A stretch of DNA of 64,000 nucleotides from Actinomadura oligospora ATCC 43269 (GCF_000518265.1 NZ_KI912411.1:124001-188000); one strand, 5' to 3'; counted from the stretch's first letter, positions 1 through 8,444 are shown. Notes: generated by a model from the sequence alone, not told the origin. Made by a program: numbers and translations.

Positions 1-1
1 C

Positions 2-610
2 GGGCTGCGGCTCCAGGTACTCAACATCCTTGCCATGGTGAGCCGGTCCCTGAACCACCCTGCCAAGGCCGTCGCAGCCGCCCAAGGAGCCATCGACGCA
101 GGCTCACGAGCCGACCCTCAACTGCGGGCGCTGTTGTCCATGCGTCTCTCGCTCGGCCACGCGCGCCTCCGAGACGCACACGCGTACGAACGGTTCAAAG
201 GCGAAGCCTGGGATCTCCTGGGCATGTCTACCGGCCAGACCGACCCCAGCGAATGGTTCCGCTTCTTCGGTGAGGAGGAGATGCACGGTCTCGAAGCGAT
301 CGGCCAGACCTTCCTTGGCCGCCATGCGGAAGCCGCCGATCTGTTGGAGGACACCACCGCCTCGATGCCCCCACGCAACCGCGCCTACTACCGCCTCACT
401 CACGCCGAGGCTCTCGCGCGGTCGGGCAACGGCAAGCACGCGATCGATGTCTTCCACGAGAATCTGCCGCTGCTGACCCAGATGACCAGCGCCCGCATCA
501 CCGACAAGGTCCGCGACTTCGCAGGGACGCTGCGCACCGTCCCCGGCGATGACGCCTTCCAGACCCGGCGCATCGCGCTCAGCCTGATCGGAGAGCCCCC
601 CCATGCCTAA
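2..610 (+). CDS. C-terminal part of a TPR-type regulatory protein (5' end outside the window)
   Basis: The reading frame is open from the first bases, so the gene begins upstream; 202 residues are visible. The helical, Ala/Leu-rich sequence with repeated RxxRLxHAxALARSG-like patterns resembles the TPR-like C-terminal half of actinomycete XRE-family regulators, but the DNA-binding end is not in view. An internal ATG at 35 has no convincing ribosome site and lies inside the repeat region. The stop overlaps the start of the next gene by 8 bases, so the two are probably translated together. This regulator-plus-small-enzyme pairing recurs at 1.3-3.3 kb. Confidence 0.6.
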   Translation, partial: GLRLQVLNILAMVSRSLNHPAKAVAAAQGAIDAGSRADPQLRALLSMRLSLGHARLRDAHAYERFKGEAWDLLGMSTGQTDPSEWFRFFGEEEMHGLEAIGQTFLGRHAEAADLLEDTTASMPPRNRAYYRLTHAEALARSGNGKHAIDVFHENLPLLTQMTSARITDKVRDFAGTLRTVPGDDAFQTRRIALSLIGEPPHA

Positions 611-1151
611 CGGCGCCGACTACACCTTCACCAAGCACGACGGCTCCGCCACCCTCGCCATGCTGGACGAGATCGCCACCGTCTACGTCCCCGCCTACGC
701 CGATCCGCCCTACAAGCCGCACCCGATGTTCAGCCTCGAAGGATTCACAGAACGCACCACCAGCCAAGCCAAACGCGATGGCTTCTCTCTCATTGCCGCC
801 CGCAGCCCCGACGGCGATCTCGCAGGCTTCAGCTTCGGACTGCCCTTCGAAGCAGGTCGGTGGTGGCGCGACGCTTCCGGCTCCATGCCACCGGCCGAGG
901 TTGTCCAGGCGCCCAAGTTCGCCGTCATCGAGCTCGTAGTCGCCAGCCCTCACCGCGGCCGGGGCCTCGCCCACCGCCTCATCAACACCTTGCTGGAAGA
1001 CCGCCCAGAGCCCTACGCCACCCTGCTCGCCAACACCGACGCTCCCGCCCGCAGGATGTACGAACGCTGGGGCTGGAACAAGGTCGCCGACGTCCAGTCC
1101 TACCCCGGGGCTGACAAAGACGATGCCCTCATCCTCAGACTGAGGAAATAG
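603..1151 (+). CDS. GNAT-family N-acetyltransferase
   Basis: A 182-residue protein with the GNAT acetyl-CoA-binding signature: beta4 'AVIELVVASPHRGRGLAHRL' (about residues 104-123, RGRGLA being the pyrophosphate-binding loop), then 'YATLLANTDAPARRMYERWG' near the C-terminus, typical of the acyl-CoA-binding helix. Family members move an acetyl group to an amine on a small molecule or protein; the substrate here cannot be read. The ATG lies inside the end of the upstream regulator gene, which suggests coupling and possibly control by or with that regulator. Length is normal for a single-domain GNAT. Confidence 0.85.
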   Translation: MPNGADYTFTKHDGSATLAMLDEIATVYVPAYADPPYKPHPMFSLEGFTERTTSQAKRDGFSLIAARSPDGDLAGFSFGLPFEAGRWWRDASGSMPPAEVVQAPKFAVIELVVASPHRGRGLAHRLINTLLEDRPEPYATLLANTDAPARRMYERWGWNKVADVQSYPGADKDDALILRLRK

Positions 1152-1195
1152 GGGAACGCGAGCTGCGCTGTATCGCCGCCATTCCAGCGGAGTTG

Positions 1196-1315
1196 TCAAC
1201 TCTTTCCTGAGCGCCACAGTACGAACCACGTCGTGGGGACGCCGCCTATCGCTGCTGCGGCGGCAAAGGCGGCCACGACGAGGACGGCGAGGTAGAGCCA
1301 GCTGCCGCCCGTCAC
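1196..1315 (-). CDS. Small single-span membrane peptide (39 aa)
   Basis: Read on the minus strand, GTG at 1315 overlaps the Nudix stop as GTGA, a classic coupling arrangement. It gives 39 residues ending in WRSGKS: a short Gly/Ser start, then one hydrophobic stretch of about 22 residues (LYLAVLVVAAFAAAAAIGG) and a basic tail, so an inner-membrane peptide with the C-terminus probably inside. No family is recognised. The overlap and the strong hydrophobic pattern are the reasons for calling it; no homology is claimed. Confidence 0.45.
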   Translation of the reverse strand: MTGGSWLYLAVLVVAAFAAAAAIGGVPTTWFVLWRSGKS

Positions 1316-1842
1316 GGTGTCTCCGGCGTGTGCCCGGTCGCGGGCCGGGCGGGGTGTTCGCTGTAGTCGACCGTGTGGGTGCGGAGAGCCCGGAGCGCCC
1401 GTTGGAGTCGTTGGGCCATGTCAGGGCGGAGGCGCCGGTGAGCCTCTTGTGGTGCCAGCATCGCAAACTCGCTGATTTCGCCATCAACGACGCGCAGGGC
1501 GGCGAGTTCGGCGCCGATGAGGATCCCGCCGTCGAAGATGAAGACGAGTTCGTCGTCCCACGGGCCGTGGGGACCCACCCAGTCCAATACGAGAAGGGCG
1601 CCGGGTTCGAGGTCGATGCCGAGTTCTTCGGCGATCTCACGGCGCACGGCGGAACGCGGCGGCTCGTTACTTTCCGCCATCCCACCGGGAAGGTCCCAAT
1701 GCTCCTTGTAGGTGGGGTTGACCAGCAGGATCCGGCCCGCTTCGTCGCGGACCAGGACATCGGCGGCAACGCGTTTGCGGGCCTGCCGGGCGTTGCCCTC
1801 AGCTAGGTAGGCGAAGTGGGCTTCGTCGTCGGTGACGGCCAC
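1312..1842 (-). CDS. Nudix hydrolase
   Basis: A 176-residue protein with a complete Nudix box (G-x5-E-x7-R-E-U-x-E-E-x-G-U), visible as GGMAESNE ... REIAEELGI at about residues 53-75. The glutamates bind Mg2+ for hydrolysis of a nucleoside diphosphate linked to another moiety; the substrate is not determined by the box. Start is GTG at 1842, preceded by an AGGA ribosome site. It follows the XRE/TPR regulator by 58 bases in the same direction and overlaps the small membrane peptide downstream, so the three probably form an operon. Confidence 0.88.
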   Translation of the reverse strand: MAVTDDEAHFAYLAEGNARQARKRVAADVLVRDEAGRILLVNPTYKEHWDLPGGMAESNEPPRSAVRREIAEELGIDLEPGALLVLDWVGPHGPWDDELVFIFDGGILIGAELAALRVVDGEISEFAMLAPQEAHRRLRPDMAQRLQRALRALRTHTVDYSEHPARPATGHTPETP

Positions 1843-1900
1843 GCGGGGTCCTGGCCTTCCTGTGCACCGGGGATCTGGCTGAGTCTGGTGAAGGAGCTTG

Positions 1901-3286
1901 CTACCTCGGGGGCCGTGCCCGCCGACCTGTCCGTCCGTAGATGTTAGTGAGGGCGTGTTCGGCCTCCTGGACCCGTTCCTCGGATCGGTAGGCCACCCAT
2001 GATGTGCGGATCCGGGCGACCTGGTGCGCGACGCGTGCTGAGCGGACGGCCGTGAGGTCGTCGCGCAGGCTCATGATGGTGGCGGCTGCTTCGTCGGGGT
2101 GGCGCTGGTGGAGTTGGGCGGCGGCGAGCCGTACGCCGATGAGGGCCCTGGTCCTGCGCTCGGTTGGTCGGCGGGTGGCGACGGAGGCGGCGAAGTGCTT
2201 CTCGGCTCCCACGTGGTCGCCCCACTGGGTCAGCGCCAGGCCCTGCTGGTGCTCGTAGCTCTCCTGGTGGTAGCCGCCCACGCTGTGGGAGTCACCGAGG
2301 GAGTCTGCGCGGTTGAGGTCCTTTTCGGCTGCCTGGAGCAGGTGGCGGGCCCGTGCCCGGTTGAAGCCGGTCGCGGCCTGTGCCTCACCGGCCATGCCGT
2401 TGGTCCAGGCGCGGCGTCGGGCGGTGCTGCCGGGCCGGAGGCTGTCCTGGGCTGCGGAGGCGAGGGCCAGTGCGGCGCCCGCGTGTCCGAGTTCGACGGC
2501 CTGGGCGGCCAGTGACCGGAACGCGGCCGAGCGCATCTCGTGGTCGCCGGCCTCGTCGGCCAGCCGTACGGCCCCGATGTAGTACCGCTGTGACAGGCCA
2601 GCGCATCCGTCGTCTGCCGCCATCCAGCCGAGCAGGTACAGAACCTCCGCCGCGGCGCTGAAGAGCCGGGGCCGTACCGGCCCACCGGGGGTGCCGTGCA
2701 GGAGCGGCGCGACCTCGGTGACGTAGTAGGCGGCGGCAGCGGCGCGGCCGTGGCCGCCGCCGTGCAGGTCGTCCAGGGCGCCGAACATCTGGCAGGCCGA
2801 GTGGATGCGGGCGACGTCGCTGGCGCCGGCCCGGCGCCCGCCGGGCCGCAGCACGGGGGTCGTAATGAGGTGTCCGGGCAGTTTGGGTACGGCTGCGGCG
2901 GCGATGCTCCACAGGCCTGTTGTGAGGGTGGTGCGCCGGTTCATCATGTCGTGAGTCCCCAGGGTGATGGCCATGGCGACCGGATCTCCACGCCAGGGGT
3001 TTGCAGGGGGCACGGCGGGCTCCGGCCAGCCCAGGTCGGTGGCGGACAGGTCCGGCCGGTCCGCCAGCCGCGCGAGCGCCTCCACCACGGCGGCCCTCGT
3101 CACCGGCACAGGAACGGCCCCATTAAGCCATTGCCCAAGCGCCGCGCCCGTACACGACAGGGCGACACCGTTTTCCGCTCCGACCTTGTTCACCGCTGAC
3201 GCGATCGCTCCGTAGGTCTTGCGGGTCTCGTCGATGACACGGGCGAGACTCGGGTTGCTGATCGGCGTCTTCCGAGGTCGTCCCAT
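1901..3286 (-). CDS. XRE-like/TPR transcriptional regulator
   Basis: The 461-residue protein begins MGRPRKTPISNPSLARVI and has an N-terminal helix-turn-helix-like region (residues about 10-80), then a long alanine-rich helical region resembling TPR repeats, as in the actinomycete regulators that sense a ligand or peptide through TPRs. I chose ATG 3286 because GGAGGAGG lies about 10 bases upstream; the frame stays open further but the extra residues are arginine-rich and look non-coding. It is divergent from the MetRS-like operon (175-base gap at 3287-3460) and probably heads the Nudix operon. It may control both. Confidence 0.75.
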   Translation of the reverse strand: MGRPRKTPISNPSLARVIDETRKTYGAIASAVNKVGAENGVALSCTGAALGQWLNGAVPVPVTRAAVVEALARLADRPDLSATDLGWPEPAVPPANPWRGDPVAMAITLGTHDMMNRRTTLTTGLWSIAAAAVPKLPGHLITTPVLRPGGRRAGASDVARIHSACQMFGALDDLHGGGHGRAAAAAYYVTEVAPLLHGTPGGPVRPRLFSAAAEVLYLLGWMAADDGCAGLSQRYYIGAVRLADEAGDHEMRSAAFRSLAAQAVELGHAGAALALASAAQDSLRPGSTARRRAWTNGMAGEAQAATGFNRARARHLLQAAEKDLNRADSLGDSHSVGGYHQESYEHQQGLALTQWGDHVGAEKHFAASVATRRPTERRTRALIGVRLAAAQLHQRHPDEAAATIMSLRDDLTAVRSARVAHQVARIRTSWVAYRSEERVQEAEHALTNIYGRTGRRARPPR

Positions 3287-3460
3287 ACACCGGCCACCTC
3301 CTCCGCCACATCGCGCGCCTACCGGGTCTCCACAGAGTCCCCTCCGGCGGCGGGCGCCGCAATAAGGCGCCATAGGCGTAATACGACGCAATACGCACAG
3401 CTCTGGAAGCCGCCCTGGCCCAAGGCTTTCCTGAGTAGGCGAGCTCGGGAGGAGGAACCG

Positions 3461-4651
3461 ATGAAGACGCAACTTCGGCCCCGCCCACTGGACGGGGCCA
3501 CGGCGCGCGAGACGGTCGCCTACTTCAACGGTCCTGTGCAGAACGGCGACTTCACGCTGGCCGATGACGTGGGGAAGGCGACGGGGATGCGGATTGCCGC
3601 GGCCGCCAACGCGCTCCTTGACGTGGGGCCCGTGCCGCATCTGTGGAACACCGTCACCCTCGCCGGAGATCTGGCGCGCCGGGGAGTTGCCGACCGTGCC
3701 GGTGCCGAGCTCGCGGCGGTCGTCGACAAGTACGACGGCGGGCTGCCCGGAGCAGGAGTGCTCACCGACACCGACCCGGACGTGGTCCGTCTGACGCTGG
3801 AGCTAGTCGAGCACGGGCTGACGGCGGGGACCTTGGCGATCGAGCCGCTCGCGGTCCCCACCTGCGTGAGTTGCGGTCACCTGGCCGGGACCGCCGGCAC
3901 CTGCCGCGCCTGCGGCAGCACCACTCTGCGCTCCTGCACCCGGCCCCTTCTGACCGCACGCCGTCCCGGTCGCGCGCTCGGACGGGACGACTTCCACGCC
4001 ACGGCCTGCCGGCCACCGGCCCATTTGATCGGTGTCGCCGCTCATGTGCCCGACCCGCTGATCCTGTCGCGGACCCGCGCTCACGGCGTCGGCCTGGAGG
4101 ACGTCGGGCTGCCGGGCCTGGTGCTGGACCCCCGCGCCGGCGTGCACGTCACCGTCCTGGCCGCCGCCCGGAAGATCGGCGCCGGGACGGCGGTGATGAC
4201 GGCGACCGCCGTCCCGATCGCTCATGTCGCCGCCTACGGCGCTCCGTTCCGCGCCGCCCCCGGGCTGCGGCTGCGCTACGGCCTGCACGGCTTCATCCCG
4301 TACGACCACCACGAGCCGCATCGTCGGCACGGGGAGGTCGGGCGCGGTGAGCAGCTGCGGGAGTTGCTGTGGGGGTGGTTCCTGCCGCTGTACAGCTTGC
4401 ACGCCCGTTCCGGCGTGCGGGGCGACCAGTTGCCCGCTCTGGTTCGGTTTTTGCGTCGCGCCCTGCTGGCCCGTCCGGACCGGCCCGACGCCGCCGCGGT
4501 CGAGCGGGTGCGGGCTGCGCTCAGGGCCGGTGACACCCGCTGGCTGACCGACGCCGCGCTGCTCCCGCACGTCCTTCCCGAAACCGTCCCGGATGACGGC
4601 GCCACGCGTCCTACGCTTCCGGTCACGACCCGGCCGCGAAGCCGCAGGTGA
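3461..4651 (+). CDS. MetRS-like zinc-ribbon protein, function unknown
   Basis: 396 residues, start ATG 3461 behind GGAGGAGG. A four-cysteine zinc knuckle, CVSCGHLAGTAGTCRACGST (about residues 136-155), is followed by LILSRTRAHG and a hydrophobic central region. The order knuckle, then 'LSR-R--G', then a core segment recalls the connective domain of class I (methionyl-type) tRNA synthetases, and 'PVQNGDFTLADD' near residue 25 sits where the HIGH motif (PxxNGxLHLGH) would be, but without the histidines. If related, it is a catalytically altered paralogue. This is inference from motif order only; it could be an unrelated zinc protein. First gene of a four-gene operon with a kinase-like protein, a nucleotidyltransferase and a methyltransferase. 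Confidence 0.5.
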   Translation: MKTQLRPRPLDGATARETVAYFNGPVQNGDFTLADDVGKATGMRIAAAANALLDVGPVPHLWNTVTLAGDLARRGVADRAGAELAAVVDKYDGGLPGAGVLTDTDPDVVRLTLELVEHGLTAGTLAIEPLAVPTCVSCGHLAGTAGTCRACGSTTLRSCTRPLLTARRPGRALGRDDFHATACRPPAHLIGVAAHVPDPLILSRTRAHGVGLEDVGLPGLVLDPRAGVHVTVLAAARKIGAGTAVMTATAVPIAHVAAYGAPFRAAPGLRLRYGLHGFIPYDHHEPHRRHGEVGRGEQLRELLWGWFLPLYSLHARSGVRGDQLPALVRFLRRALLARPDRPDAAAVERVRAALRAGDTRWLTDAALLPHVLPETVPDDGATRPTLPVTTRPRSRR

Positions 4652-4672
4652 ACCAGCCGAAAGGGAGACGCC

Positions 4673-5641
4673 ATGACCGGCGAGACGTGGGAGATGGTGC
4701 AGCACCGGACCGGAGGCGACGGTGCGGTGTGGCGGTCCTGCGACGGCCGCCGCTACAAGCGGACCGGGCCGGACGTCCTAGCCGAAGCAGCATTCCTGCG
4801 CCGCATCGAAGCCCTGGGCTACCCCGTCCCGCGAGTGCTGGACGAAGGACAGAACGAGGACGGGACGGCCTTCTTCGTCGAGGAGGCGCTGCCTGGCTCG
4901 TCGCTGCACGAGATGGCCGACCGCCTGGCGGCCGCCGGCGGTGCGCTTGACGCCGAGGTCGCCGCGACGGCCGCGAAGGTGTCGGCCGAGCTGCTGCGCG
5001 CCCAAGCCACCCACCCGGTCGCCACCTCCGCCAAGTTGCTGGCCGAGTTCGGAGAGAAGGCTGGATACGCCGCGAACGTGTGGGCGGAGAACCCCGACCT
5101 GGACACCCCGCACCGTCGCGCGGTAATCACGTCCGCCCTGCGGAGGCTGGAGAGCCTGCCGCTGTGCGCCTCCAGCCTGGACTACGGCCTGCCGAACGTC
5201 TTTCCCACCGGGGTGATCGACTGGCAGCACCACGGTCTGGCGCCGGTCGGATATGACGTCGTCCCGGCCCTGGAGATCATCGTGTTCCGCGGTGGCACGG
5301 GCCGCTACTCCCCCACGGCCGTGCAACGCGCCGCTTACCTGACGGCCGTCGACGACGCGGTCGTCCCGCTGCTGGACCAGCGGCCCAGCGGCTTCCTCGG
5401 GGAGTTCCTGGTCGTCAAGAGCATGTTCTTCCTCGCCCTCACCCGCCCCGCCGAGGCCTCGCCCGACAGCACCCTCGACGGCAAGGCGGGCAAGTGGCTG
5501 TACCGCCGGCACCTGTTCACCGAGTGTCTGGAGCAGTATGAACACGCAGGGACGGTCGACACCGCCGCCTTCCCCTCCTTCGCCGAGTTCCGCCAGCACT
5601 TCGCCGGACGGTCCGAGAGCACGGCCCCCAACGATCCGTGA
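4673..5641 (+). CDS. Aminoglycoside-phosphotransferase-like (APH/ChoK) protein
   Basis: 322 residues, ATG 4673 after GGGAGACGCC. The protein kinase-like fold is suggested by 'VPRVLDEGQNEDGTAFFVEE' (hinge region) and by 'LDYGLPNVFPTGVIDWQHHG' (about residues 175-194), matching the catalytic loop and Mg-binding part of APH enzymes (normally HGDLxxxN ... GVIDW). The usual catalytic His-Gly-Asp is read here as LDYGLPN, so the Asp is kept but the His is replaced. Family members phosphorylate hydroxyl groups of small molecules. Nothing here proves drug resistance; the operon context suggests a biosynthetic or modifying role. Confidence 0.65.
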   Translation: MTGETWEMVQHRTGGDGAVWRSCDGRRYKRTGPDVLAEAAFLRRIEALGYPVPRVLDEGQNEDGTAFFVEEALPGSSLHEMADRLAAAGGALDAEVAATAAKVSAELLRAQATHPVATSAKLLAEFGEKAGYAANVWAENPDLDTPHRRAVITSALRRLESLPLCASSLDYGLPNVFPTGVIDWQHHGLAPVGYDVVPALEIIVFRGGTGRYSPTAVQRAAYLTAVDDAVVPLLDQRPSGFLGEFLVVKSMFFLALTRPAEASPDSTLDGKAGKWLYRRHLFTECLEQYEHAGTVDTAAFPSFAEFRQHFAGRSESTAPNDP

Positions 5642-6650
5642 CCGGGACTACCTCTTGGACAGCGCGGGAATCATCTACAAGGTGATCGGGGACTCCCACC
5701 CCGGCAGCCACTACCTCGGGTACGTCAAGTACCACCCCGACCCGCACGGCGACCGGCACCTGTTCGGCGTCACCTACCGCTGCAACAGCGTGGTGTCCAA
5801 GGCGGTCGGGATCCTCGCCGACCGGCCCGAGTGCTATGTCTACTCCGACGCGGTCGGCTGCGTGATCACCGGAGTACCGCGCGACGACGTCGTCCACCAC
5901 TACTCCTGCCGCCAGGCCCTGGCGGCGATCCTCGCCGATCCGGCCCTGGTGCGGGATTCGGCGACCGGCCGGGACCTGCTGGCCATCATCGACGCCGCCG
6001 ACACCGCGGGAGCCGCCGACCTGATCGGGGTCACCGGGTCGTTCCTCGTCGGCTGTTTCAACGGCCGCTCCGACATCGACCTGGTCTGCTATGGGCCGGA
6101 CGGGTACGCCGCCGCCCGCGACCTGTTCACCGACCGCGCCCTGATCCACCCCTACGAGGGCGACGACCTGCACCGGCTATACCTGCGCCGCGCCAAGTAC
6201 ATGGCCGGGTCGTCCTTCACGGCCCTGATGCGCCAGGAGGCCCGCAAGCTCCAGGGCCTCACCCCGTCCGGCGCGCACATCAACTGCGAGCCCTTGCGGG
6301 TCGACGGCGACAAGACCTTCACCGACGTGATCGTCAAGGAGATCGGCGAGATCGAGCTGCTGGCCACCGTCACCGACCACGCCCACGGCCTGGCCACGCC
6401 CGCCCTGTACGGGATCACTGTGGACACCGTCATCGGCTCCACCGTCGACGACCCGGAAACCTTCGCCCCTCGCATCACCCACATGCGGTCCTACCTGGGC
6501 GCCTACACCGGCGCGTTCCGCGACGGCGACGCCGTCTACCTGCACGGCAAACTCGTCCACGCCACCGGCGGCCCCCAGGAGGGCTTCGGTGTCGAACTCA
6601 CGCCCTGGACCGCGGCCCGCTCCTACCTGGCCACCCTCACCCAGCCCTAA
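5538..6650 (+). CDS. Nucleotidyltransferase-like protein
   Basis: The conserved part begins at about 5634 (IRDRDYLLDSAGIIYKVIGD) and runs to TLTQP. 'GVTGSFLVGCFNGRSDIDLV' (about 6027-6086) is a Pol-beta-type nucleotidyltransferase core: GS, then the D-x-D metal ligands. Such proteins transfer NMP to a small molecule, protein or RNA. The only ATG in frame is at 5538, which overlaps the phosphotransferase by 104 bases and adds a Pro/Ser-rich segment that looks non-coding. TTG 5655 or an unusual ATC near 5634 could be the true start. Translation is probably coupled to the upstream gene, whose stop is at 5641. Confidence 0.65.
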   Translation: MNTQGRSTPPPSPPSPSSASTSPDGPRARPPTIRDRDYLLDSAGIIYKVIGDSHPGSHYLGYVKYHPDPHGDRHLFGVTYRCNSVVSKAVGILADRPECYVYSDAVGCVITGVPRDDVVHHYSCRQALAAILADPALVRDSATGRDLLAIIDAADTAGAADLIGVTGSFLVGCFNGRSDIDLVCYGPDGYAAARDLFTDRALIHPYEGDDLHRLYLRRAKYMAGSSFTALMRQEARKLQGLTPSGAHINCEPLRVDGDKTFTDVIVKEIGEIELLATVTDHAHGLATPALYGITVDTVIGSTVDDPETFAPRITHMRSYLGAYTGAFRDGDAVYLHGKLVHATGGPQEGFGVELTPWTAARSYLATLTQP

Positions 6651-6681
6651 CCGTCCCGCTCCCCTCGGACAGGAGGACGTC

Positions 6682-7515
6682 ATGGCCTCTCCCCACCACT
6701 CCCCTGCCAGCCTGCCCAACGACGCGTTCGCCGGGACCGCCGCCTACTACGCCCGCTACCGGCCCCGCTACCCCGCCGACCTGTACGACTACCTCACCGC
6801 CCGGTTCGGCCTCGACGGAACGCAGACCACCCTCGATCTGGGGAGCGGGCCCGGGATCATCGCGCTGCCGCTCTCGCGGCTCGTCGCCCACGTCTACGCC
6901 GTCGACCCCGACGCCGACATGCTCACCGAAGGCCGCGCCGCGACGGAGGCGACCCGAACGACCAACATCACCTGGGTTCGCGGCCGGGACGCCGACCTGC
7001 CCGGCCTCGGCCTGCCCGCGCTGCACCTGACCACCATCGGCAAGGCCTTCCACTGGATGGACCGCCGCCAAACCCTCACCGACCTGGACGCCCTCACCGC
7101 ACCCGGCGGCGGCGTGGCCCTGATCTCCCCACACGCCTACCCCGACGTGTTCATCCCTTCCCGCTGGCGGCCGGTCATCGACGAAGTCCGCATCCGCTAC
7201 CTCGGCCCCGACCGCCGCGCCGGCAACGGCCTCTACCCGACCACCGGCCGCCGCCACGAGGAACTCCTGGCCACCTCCCCCTTCAACCACGTTGAAACGG
7301 TCACCTGGACCCAGACCGTCACTCGCACCCTGGACGAGATGGTCGGGCTCCAGCTCTCCCAGGCCTACACCAGCCCCGCCCTGCTCGGCCCCCACCAGGA
7401 CGCCTACGAACACGACCTACGAGAAGCCCTGACCGAGCTTCAACCCGACGGCGTGTTCACCCAGGACCTGCCCACCACGGCAATCATCGCGACCCGGGCG
7501 CACGAGGAACCGTGA
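6682..7515 (+). CDS. Class I SAM-dependent methyltransferase
   Basis: 277 residues; start ATG 6682 chosen because AGGAGG lies at 6671-6676, and the residues encoded upstream are low-complexity. SAM motif I is 'TTLDLGSGPGIIALPL' (about residues 48-63), followed by 'VYAVDPDADML' (acidic residue that binds the SAM ribose) and 'IGKAFHWMDR', typical of the UbiE/type-11 group. It methylates a small molecule, identity unknown. Fourth and last gene of the operon; a strong hairpin follows at 7561. Confidence 0.85.
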   Translation: MASPHHSPASLPNDAFAGTAAYYARYRPRYPADLYDYLTARFGLDGTQTTLDLGSGPGIIALPLSRLVAHVYAVDPDADMLTEGRAATEATRTTNITWVRGRDADLPGLGLPALHLTTIGKAFHWMDRRQTLTDLDALTAPGGGVALISPHAYPDVFIPSRWRPVIDEVRIRYLGPDRRAGNGLYPTTGRRHEELLATSPFNHVETVTWTQTVTRTLDEMVGLQLSQAYTSPALLGPHQDAYEHDLREALTELQPDGVFTQDLPTTAIIATRAHEEP

Positions 7516-7560
7516 CCCCGCCCGCCCACCGTCGCCGATCTCTGCGTTGCCCCAGAACAG

Positions 7561-7597
7561 CGAACCGCCCGCCGACACGTGGTCGACGGGCGGTTCG
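7561..7597. terminator. Rho-independent-like hairpin after the methyltransferase operon
   Basis: Perfect 11-base arms CGAACCGCCCG (7561-7571) and CGGGCGGTTCG (7587-7597) around a 15-base loop, 45 bases after the methyltransferase stop. No U-tract follows, as is common in high-GC actinobacteria. It also lies downstream of the minus-strand gene at 7658-8173, so it may end transcription from both sides. Confidence 0.7.
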
Positions 7598-7657
7598 AGG
7601 TTCGGGCTTTGCGGCGGTCTCTCACCGCAGCTCAGCCACCGGGAGATTGGACCAGCC

Positions 7658-8173
7658 TCACGAGGCGTGAGGCTCGTCTGTCGCGGCTGGGACGGCTTTG
7701 GCGTCGATGACGACTGGAGGCACAGCGGTTCCGGGGGCAGCCGCCGGGTCAACCTGGCTGACCACAGCCACGAACGCCGCGTAGAAGCGCGTGCCGAAAA
7801 TTCGCCGCTCCTGGTCCTCGCTCTTCTGGTGCCAGTACAGCCTGCTCATGATGTTCACGAGGACGGGACCAGACAGAGCCACGGTCAGCACGTTCGGGTC
7901 GTCTGGCGCAGCGGAACGGATGCTGTCTTGGGCCTTGGCCTTGGTCTTCTCCCAGATGATGCACCACCTGTAGATCCAGAGCCATGTGTCGCGATGGCAC
8001 ACCAGGTCCAGGCTGGCGATCCCGGCGGCCGTGGTCAAAAGCTGCTCGTGCTCCATGAAGCGTTCGAGACGCTCACGTTCGAGGAGCTGCTCGGCAGCCT
8101 GCTGGGCTTCGCGCTGCTCTTGCCGGACGCGCCGGGCGGCCTGGCGCTCTTCACGGGACTTGAACAGAGACAT
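7658..8173 (-). CDS. Hypothetical protein with N-terminal coiled coil
   Basis: 171 residues, ATG 8173. Residues 6-45 are almost all charged and Gln/Ala/Arg/Glu-rich (REERQAARRVRQEQREAQQ...), a clear coiled coil; then comes a mixed helical region with several Trp (DTWLWIYRWCIIWEK) and a Pro/Ala-rich acidic tail. No signal peptide and no membrane span that would hold. No family recognised. It lies between a shared terminator and the 8.29-kb palindrome, and is transcribed in the same direction as the HTH-membrane gene upstream. Confidence 0.65.
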   Translation of the reverse strand: MSLFKSREERQAARRVRQEQREAQQAAEQLLERERLERFMEHEQLLTTAAGIASLDLVCHRDTWLWIYRWCIIWEKTKAKAQDSIRSAAPDDPNVLTVALSGPVLVNIMSRLYWHQKSEDQERRIFGTRFYAAFVAVVSQVDPAAAPGTAVPPVVIDAKAVPAATDEPHAS

Positions 8174-8290
8174 GGCAACTCCAGCATCCTTCGGGGGACG
8201 GGGCTCCCCGGCAACGTCTCACAACAAGCCGCGCGGCGCAGCCGGGCAAGGTTCTTTGCCTCCAGGCATGACGGTCGCCCTGGCCGCCAC

Positions 8291-8320
8291 TGTGACACCT
8301 AATCCGCATTAGGTGTCACA
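8291..8320. promoter_or_regulatory. Perfect 13-bp inverted repeat with a nearby half-site (operator-like)
   Basis: TGTGACACCTAAT (8291-8303) and ATTAGGTGTCACA (8308-8320) are perfect arms around CCGC. A single near-copy of one arm, ATTATGTGTCACA, occurs at 8408-8420. The AT-rich core and the extra half-site favour a repressor operator over a terminator. It sits about 120 bases upstream of the coiled-coil gene and 3' of the HTH-membrane gene. Which protein binds is unknown. Confidence 0.55.
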
Positions 8321-8444
8321 CACCCGTCCGGCGTGCCATGCTCGACCCGAGCCCGTCCAGCTCACCGCCTCGGCCCGGTCCGGCCCGTCCGGCGGCGAAT
8401 CGGGTGGATTATGTGTCACAGCCTTCGAGGGGCCCGCCTTGCCC

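Noticed and set aside
579..1769. 396-codon frame on the minus strand across the GNAT and Nudix genes
   Set aside because: Out of frame with the well-supported Nudix gene and made of Pro/Arg-rich shadow sequence.
4673..5641. Antibiotic-resistance aminoglycoside phosphotransferase
   Set aside because: Only the fold-level pattern is visible and the catalytic His is replaced; the operon does not suggest drug resistance.
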